A DNA stretch of 64,000 nt from Chytridium lagenaria (taxonomy: Eukaryota; Chytridiomycota; Chytridiomycetes; Chytridiales; Chytridiaceae), in contig JAHLKC010000029.1 in assembly GCA_025449115.1 (NCBI GenBank), forward strand, positions 186,001 to 250,000. Reading direction: 5' to 3'. The notes under the pieces were generated by a model. That model had not been told where the DNA came from. It saw nothing but the letters and a program-made list of their open reading frames with translations, and made no database searches. Within the stretch, counting starts at the first letter, position 1; every line of letters starts with the position of its first letter. Shown here one piece after another: positions 59,733-64,000 of the stretch. The position numbers and the translations under genes were made by a program.

Positions 59733-60326
59733 TGGTGGGTTGTTTCTATCTAGTGAGATCTAATGGGAAGGTGTATAATATTTTAAGAATCAGTTGGATT
59801 GAACGTGTCGCATCCAACTGTAGAGTGATGGATGGAATGAGTAGCAGCGGATGCGAATGAAACGGGGCTTGAAAGGTATGCTCTCCTTGAATGTATGCAA
59901 GGTGCAAGGTGTGAGGTGTGAGATGTGAGGTCTTTCTTGAAAAGGGATTCCTTTTCTTCTTTTCCGTTTGAGGTGATGTGATGATGGAAAGCCCTTTCAC
60001 AGAATTTGAAAAACACAGTATTTAATTATCCGCGACAATGAGGACAAATTTTCCTCCCAACGTCAAAGTTTGGGGACAGCAAACATGTCCGATCCTGAAA
60101 CATCTGAAAGGTCACGTTTCTATCTACGTAATAATACTCAAAACAAAAAAGGCTAAAAAAAATAAATGACAAAACTCCACAGGATAGAATCCGACACCCA
60201 CGTAACTATTGATCTGCCTTTATATTTTTATAACTAAGATTATTGTCATATCATGAAGATGCGCGTCAAAGATAGAATTCAAATAAAATGAGGTCATGCT
60301 GTCGCTTCAGTGTTCATACACTCCAT
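59733..60326. other. Intergenic region
   Basis: Holds the acyltransferase promoter and the 3' end of the transporter gene. A short tandem run of GTGAGGT-like units lies near 59905-59932. No gene is supported. Confidence 0.4.
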
Positions 60327-62018
60327 TCAAACCTTCTTCTCGCCAACCTCAACAACCGCACCATCATTCTCCCCAGCACCAGCATCAACATTCAAAACCC
60401 CTTCCCCATCTCCCTTAACAACAACCTCCGCCTCAAAATCAATCGCCATCCGCCTACTCCTCGCATAATAGAATGGCGCCACCAAAACCGCCACCCCAAG
60501 CATCCCAATCAAAACCCCAATCGAACTCCTCATGCTCGCATCCTGTCCTCTCACCGCATTCGATACCAACAACCCTACAATGCCCCACGCCTGTCCCGAC
60601 GTCCACAACATCCCAGAAGACGTCCCCTCTGCAACAGGGAACGTGCATTCTACACCAAGTTCAAGGGATAAGGGCATCACAGGAAACCCGCTCGCGCCAA
60701 TCAGGATAGCACCGGCGAATAACACGCCGAGACGATCACTCCACCCGGCGCCGAGGAAAAAGAGGACGACTCCAATGGCACCTAGGATCGGGAGGTAGCG
60801 GAAGACGGTGCGGTGGGAACGGGTGCGATCGAGGACGGGGCCGACGATGGCGGCAGAGACCAGCCCTGCTGCGATACTAGCCAGCCCAACGTTTCCAGCG
60901 TCGCTCTACAGAAGGAAGAAGAGAAAAATCATAAGAAAACATATAGGAAATCACCACAAGCTTTACCTCCGTGTATCCTTGCGGCGTGACGTAATCACTG
61001 ATCAGCGTCACATAAACATTAAACGCACCAATAAGCATCCCAAACACAATCCAGACGATCCAAAACGATCTATTCCCAGCCAAACTCTTCACGCCCTCCC
61101 AGAATGGTAGCGACTCCCTCTCTGCTGACTTCGAGGGTGGTGTCAACGGTTTACTGCGGACAGTGAAGGTGGCAAAGATAGCGAGGGCGGCGACGATGCC
61201 GAGGACAATCAAGTTGAGGAGGTTGATTTGATTGGGGTCGCCGTTGACGATGGAGGGAGCTAAAACGAGGATGACGGCTGTACCGATGGGTTGACCGAGA
61301 GACATGACAGTGTTGGCGGTTAACCGTTCTTTTTCGCCGAACCAGAGCGCAGCGGCCTTAGTTGGTGCTTGAAACAATTGTAAGTATCAGGGAGACTTTG
61401 AATACGTGATGATGGACCTACTTTCGAGAAGGAAGGGTTGGGCGACGGCAGCTATCATCTGACCTGTTGACATGATGGCGAACCGTTGTTCAAGCGGTGC
61501 ATAATGGCTGAGCCATCGTATGAGGGCGCCAACGGCTGTACCCCAGCATCCGATAAGGACAGCCGGTTTTAGACCGTACACGTCCACGACCCACGTTCCC
61601 AATGCGATAAACTGTGCAATGATGGGGTTAGGGTTTCAAATCAACCGGAGTGAACTAGCTTACAATGATGAATGCAACTTGAAAAAAGAGAGATAAAAGG
61701 TTAATCTGCCATGCTCCACCACCAACATAGGCAGCAGCAGACGGTGTGACTGATGCGTATCTGTATGCCGACACCAAAAAAACCGTGAGTCAAAACACAA
61801 AAGAGGTGGACTCACGTCGCCCATACTGCAGAATTTCCAAAGTTTCCGAAAAAGACAGCAATGGCTACCACGAAGCGGAAAGAGTAGAGGGTATGTGTGT
61901 TGTGGGACGTGTGTGTTGGAGAAGCTTCCTCCGACGTCTTTTGTGCTGGTGCGATTTCCTGTGCAGAGGTGGCGCCAGTGATGGTTGTGGCGTGCGAGGA
62001 AGGAGTGGTTGTGTCCAT
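60327..62018 (-). CDS. MFS transporter, SLC49 (FLVCR/DIRC2)-like
   Basis: A polytopic membrane protein with about 12 hydrophobic segments in five exons. It starts MDTTTPSSHATT with a cytosolic tail and then YSFRFVVAIAVFFGNFGNSAVWAT. The block AALWFGEKERLTANTVMSLGQPIGTAV corresponds to the W-F-x-x-x-E-R-x-x-A signature and following helix of the SLC49 family (heme, choline and related transport in animals). LIALGTWVVDVYGLKPAVLIGCW fits the loop 2-3 region of MFS. The C-terminal half ends in FYYARSRR and an acidic/Gly-rich tail. Introns near 61660-61690, 61379-61420 and 60905-60965 are GT-AG. The substrate cannot be told from sequence. Intact frame as far as followed. Confidence 0.8.
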
Positions 62019-62645
62019 GATGATGGAGGAGGATCAAGTCAGCGGAGGATGTGGAGGCTGAGACAGCAGCAGTCGTAGTGCTGGTGGTGACTCCTGCGTT
62101 ATCTACTTAAGTATTGTTTTTTAAGACACCAAGTCATCCATCCAAGCACGATAAGAGGCACAAGGACAGGTGATGTTGCCGTGAAACTTGTGACAATTGC
62201 ATGAATACTAAAAATAAATAAAATTAAATTAAAAAAAACACAAGAGAAATTATTAAATACCTGGAAAGACGCGTTAATTCAACTTTAGTCCCTATTATTT
62301 CATTTATTTTAATGCAGCATGATCGTTGTGCTGCTGATAAAAGAATCTGTTTTTTTCAAGCAAAGAACAAAATATGCATACAGTTATATTGATTGAATAA
62401 AATACTTTAAAAACGATTTTTGCGTCCAAAATGCAATAGTAAGAAAACAGTCATAAAAAACTCCAAATACAGAAAAGTGCAATATAAAACACACGCAACG
62501 AGACTAATGAATTAACAAAGAAATGATGAACAGAGAAAAGGATTGAATTGACGCTTCCTTGACGTCGTCCAGACCACAAAATCGAGTCTTTCTATTACAG
62601 TCTTAAAAAAAGACTAAACCGCGTGTGAAAAAGGTTTGATCCATG
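62019..62645. other. Intergenic region
   Basis: AT-rich, between two minus-strand genes. It should contain the transporter promoter and the GH114 gene 3' end. No coding region is seen. Confidence 0.4.
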
Positions 62646-62647
62646 TA

Positions 62648-63994
62648 TCAGATATGTAACCACGCAGTGATGAGGCACCCAAGGTACGCAGAGAACACAG
62701 CCAGCCCTTTCGACTTGAACGCAGAGGAGACCGGAGAACCGTTGAATGTCGCAAAAGTGGATCTAGTCGCGGTAGTGGTTGCTTCCGCAGCAGCTGAAGT
62801 GCTGACAGAAGTGGGGGCGAAAGCAGTCGACGAAACTGAAGTTTCAATGGAGGTTGAAGATTCTACTGCAGTTGTCTCTATGACCACAGTTTCACTCGGT
62901 GTACCTTCTGAGCCCGTCTCACTTGTCACCGGGCTACCACCGCCCCCCACCACCGGCACCACCTCTCACGCCTCCCTCATAAACTTGACAGAACCTCACA
63001 TCCAAACTGAGGCCACAGTCCGTGATGAACCCTTCCATATTCAGCCCATTCAATTTGGCACAGGCTTCTTGGATTCTCCCCTCTCCAATAGCATCACACC
63101 CACCCTCCCCCACATCGAGATACTCTGCCTCAAACACGGGTTTACCAGCATCGATAAATCCCTTGTAACCCTCACAGTTGTTTCAATGCAACACAGCTCT
63201 CCACCAGTGCAAAATCCACCGCGTCAATCAATTCACCATGCTCAGCAACCAATGACACCCCATTCTTTAACGCAACACCCATCCCCAGTCCATGCGCTTC
63301 CCCAGCAATCCACTTGATGTAGTCCAATGCATCAAGAGAAGTGAGTGGGAACCCTGTTTGCTCAGTATAAGTGTCGGTGTTGTCAGGTTCAACGGCATCG
63401 CACCCGGCTTGGGCAGCTCGTTGGAGACGGGCAAGGATCAGAGAACGGGCGGTGGCTGAACGAATATCGATGAAGCGTTCGTCCCAGCCAGGATATTTCT
63501 CACCGAGAATTGATGAGGGGAAGGAGCTAAAGTCAGGGCGAAAGTTGGGATCGTCTTCAAGGGAGCCGACTGTATATAGATTTATGACAGAATAGAGTTG
63601 TTTGTTAGAATATATGTCCGTTGTAATCGTTGTAATTGAAGGTTAGGAGAGTACAAAAAAATGACGGGTAATTGAATCCTTACCATTAATGTAGCAAACA
63701 GCCTTTCGACCTGCTGCGTGCACCTGCGATACGTCGAATCCATTGTCCAGATCGCTGTCATATATCGCAGCTTCAAAGGTGTAAGAGAGTGTACCAGCGA
63801 GTTTCCACTGTAGTTGTTTTATTTGGTAAAAGCATAAAAGTTAGAATGGCGCATGTAGAGTCGTAAGTATGAGAATATATGATTACTTGTAAGCTTTGAC
63901 CTATTTCAGGCTTCCACCAACTAGTGGACTGAGCAGAGACGACATTGATGTTGACTGTGATAGCTATGATGAGGAGTTGGAGTAGCAGCTCCAT
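62648..63994 (-). CDS. Secreted GH114 endo-alpha-1,4-polygalactosaminidase, possible GPI tail
   Basis: Hydrolyses galactosamine-containing polysaccharides outside the cell. The start at 63994 gives a signal peptide (MELLLQLLIIAITVNINVVSA). Exons then give WWKPEIGQSLQ, YDSDLDNGFDVSQVHAAGRKAVCYIN, VGSLEDDPNFRPDFSS, YPGWDERFIDIRS, GCDAVEPDNTD, LDYIKWIAGEAHGLGMGVALKN and AVDFALVESC, the ordered strands of the GH114 barrel, including the acidic catalytic region around DAVEPDN. After one base too many in an A-run near 63186, the barrel ends with KPVFEAEYLDVG. After another slip near 62970, a Ser/Thr-rich stalk leads to a hydrophobic C-terminus (GLAVFSAYLGCLITAWLHI) without a basic stop, as in GPI-anchor signals. 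It may remodel the fungus's own surface polymer or attack that of other fungi. Confidence 0.85.
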
Positions 63995-64000
63995 GGAGGT

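Noticed and set aside
1..64000. Altered genetic code with TGA or TAG as sense codons
   Set aside because: Several conserved genes end at TGA or TAG exactly where their families end (RUS, ankyrin, EFM7, NAXD). The internal stops are limited to genes with other defects.
1..64000. Programmed +1 frameshifting as in Euplotes
   Set aside because: The slip sites share no codon context, and slips go in both directions. Homopolymer error or decay explains them better.
1..64000. tRNA, rRNA or CRISPR arrays
   Set aside because: Reading both strands by eye I saw no T-loop/A-box/B-box combination, no rRNA-like block and no regularly spaced repeats. A dedicated tRNA scan could still find one.

Overview
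The window looks like nuclear DNA of an early-diverging fungus, most likely a chytrid. The evidence is short GT-AG introns, AATAAA-type 3' ends, dispersed genes on both strands, a cytosolic Hsp70, a fungal-type SREBP, and an F-box/ankyrin protein of the kind common in chytrid genomes. There is no bacterial operon structure, no rRNA, and I found no tRNA or CRISPR. The species assignment is inference.

Layout. 0.7-4.1 kb is a decayed stretch: a methyltransferase-like pseudogene and two tandem, broken hotdog-fold (4HBT) thioesterase copies. 4.5-7.1 kb is an intact five-exon Hsp70 gene with CCAAT and TATA boxes. 7.8-10.7 kb holds a small unknown ORF and a PAS-like sensor protein. 11.1-14.5 kb holds one copy of a dispersed repeat, a glycerophosphodiester phosphodiesterase and a RUS-family protein. 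15.3-17.7 kb is a broken single-pass membrane protein gene. 18.3-19.6 kb is the NAD(P)HX repair dehydratase. 20.1-22.6 kb appears to be a fused SPX-aspartoacylase gene. 23.6-25.9 kb is an intronless F-box/ankyrin protein. 26.6-33.4 kb holds two divergent genes, a membrane-anchored P-loop ATPase and a Ser/Thr-rich SH3-like membrane protein, followed by a 78-nt T tract and about 2.7 kb of AT-rich intergenic DNA.

36.5-45.1 kb holds an unrecognised GNAT-like protein, an arrestin-like protein carrying four DM9 repeats, a DsbA/HCCA-isomerase-like protein, an EFM7/NNT1-type methyltransferase, a small Cys-rich ORF and a Jupiter/HN1-like protein. 46.4-55.5 kb holds insulin-degrading enzyme and, convergent to it, an SREBP transcription factor with its membrane and C-terminal regulatory parts. 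57.3-64 kb holds an HXXXD acyltransferase, an SLC49-like MFS transporter and a GH114 polygalactosaminidase with a possible GPI tail.

The genes do not form one pathway. Links that can be inferred are sterol/lipid biology (SREBP, glycerophosphodiesterase, thioesterases, HXXXD acyltransferase), phosphate/inositol-pyrophosphate sensing (SPX) and surface polysaccharide biology (GH114, DM9).

Two features cut across the window. Many conserved genes change frame by one nucleotide, usually in a homopolymer, while others (Hsp70, NAXD, arrestin-DM9, EFM7, the ankyrin gene) read cleanly. Several in-frame TGAs sit where a CGA codon would differ by one C-to-T change. Assembly indels and real decay are both possible.
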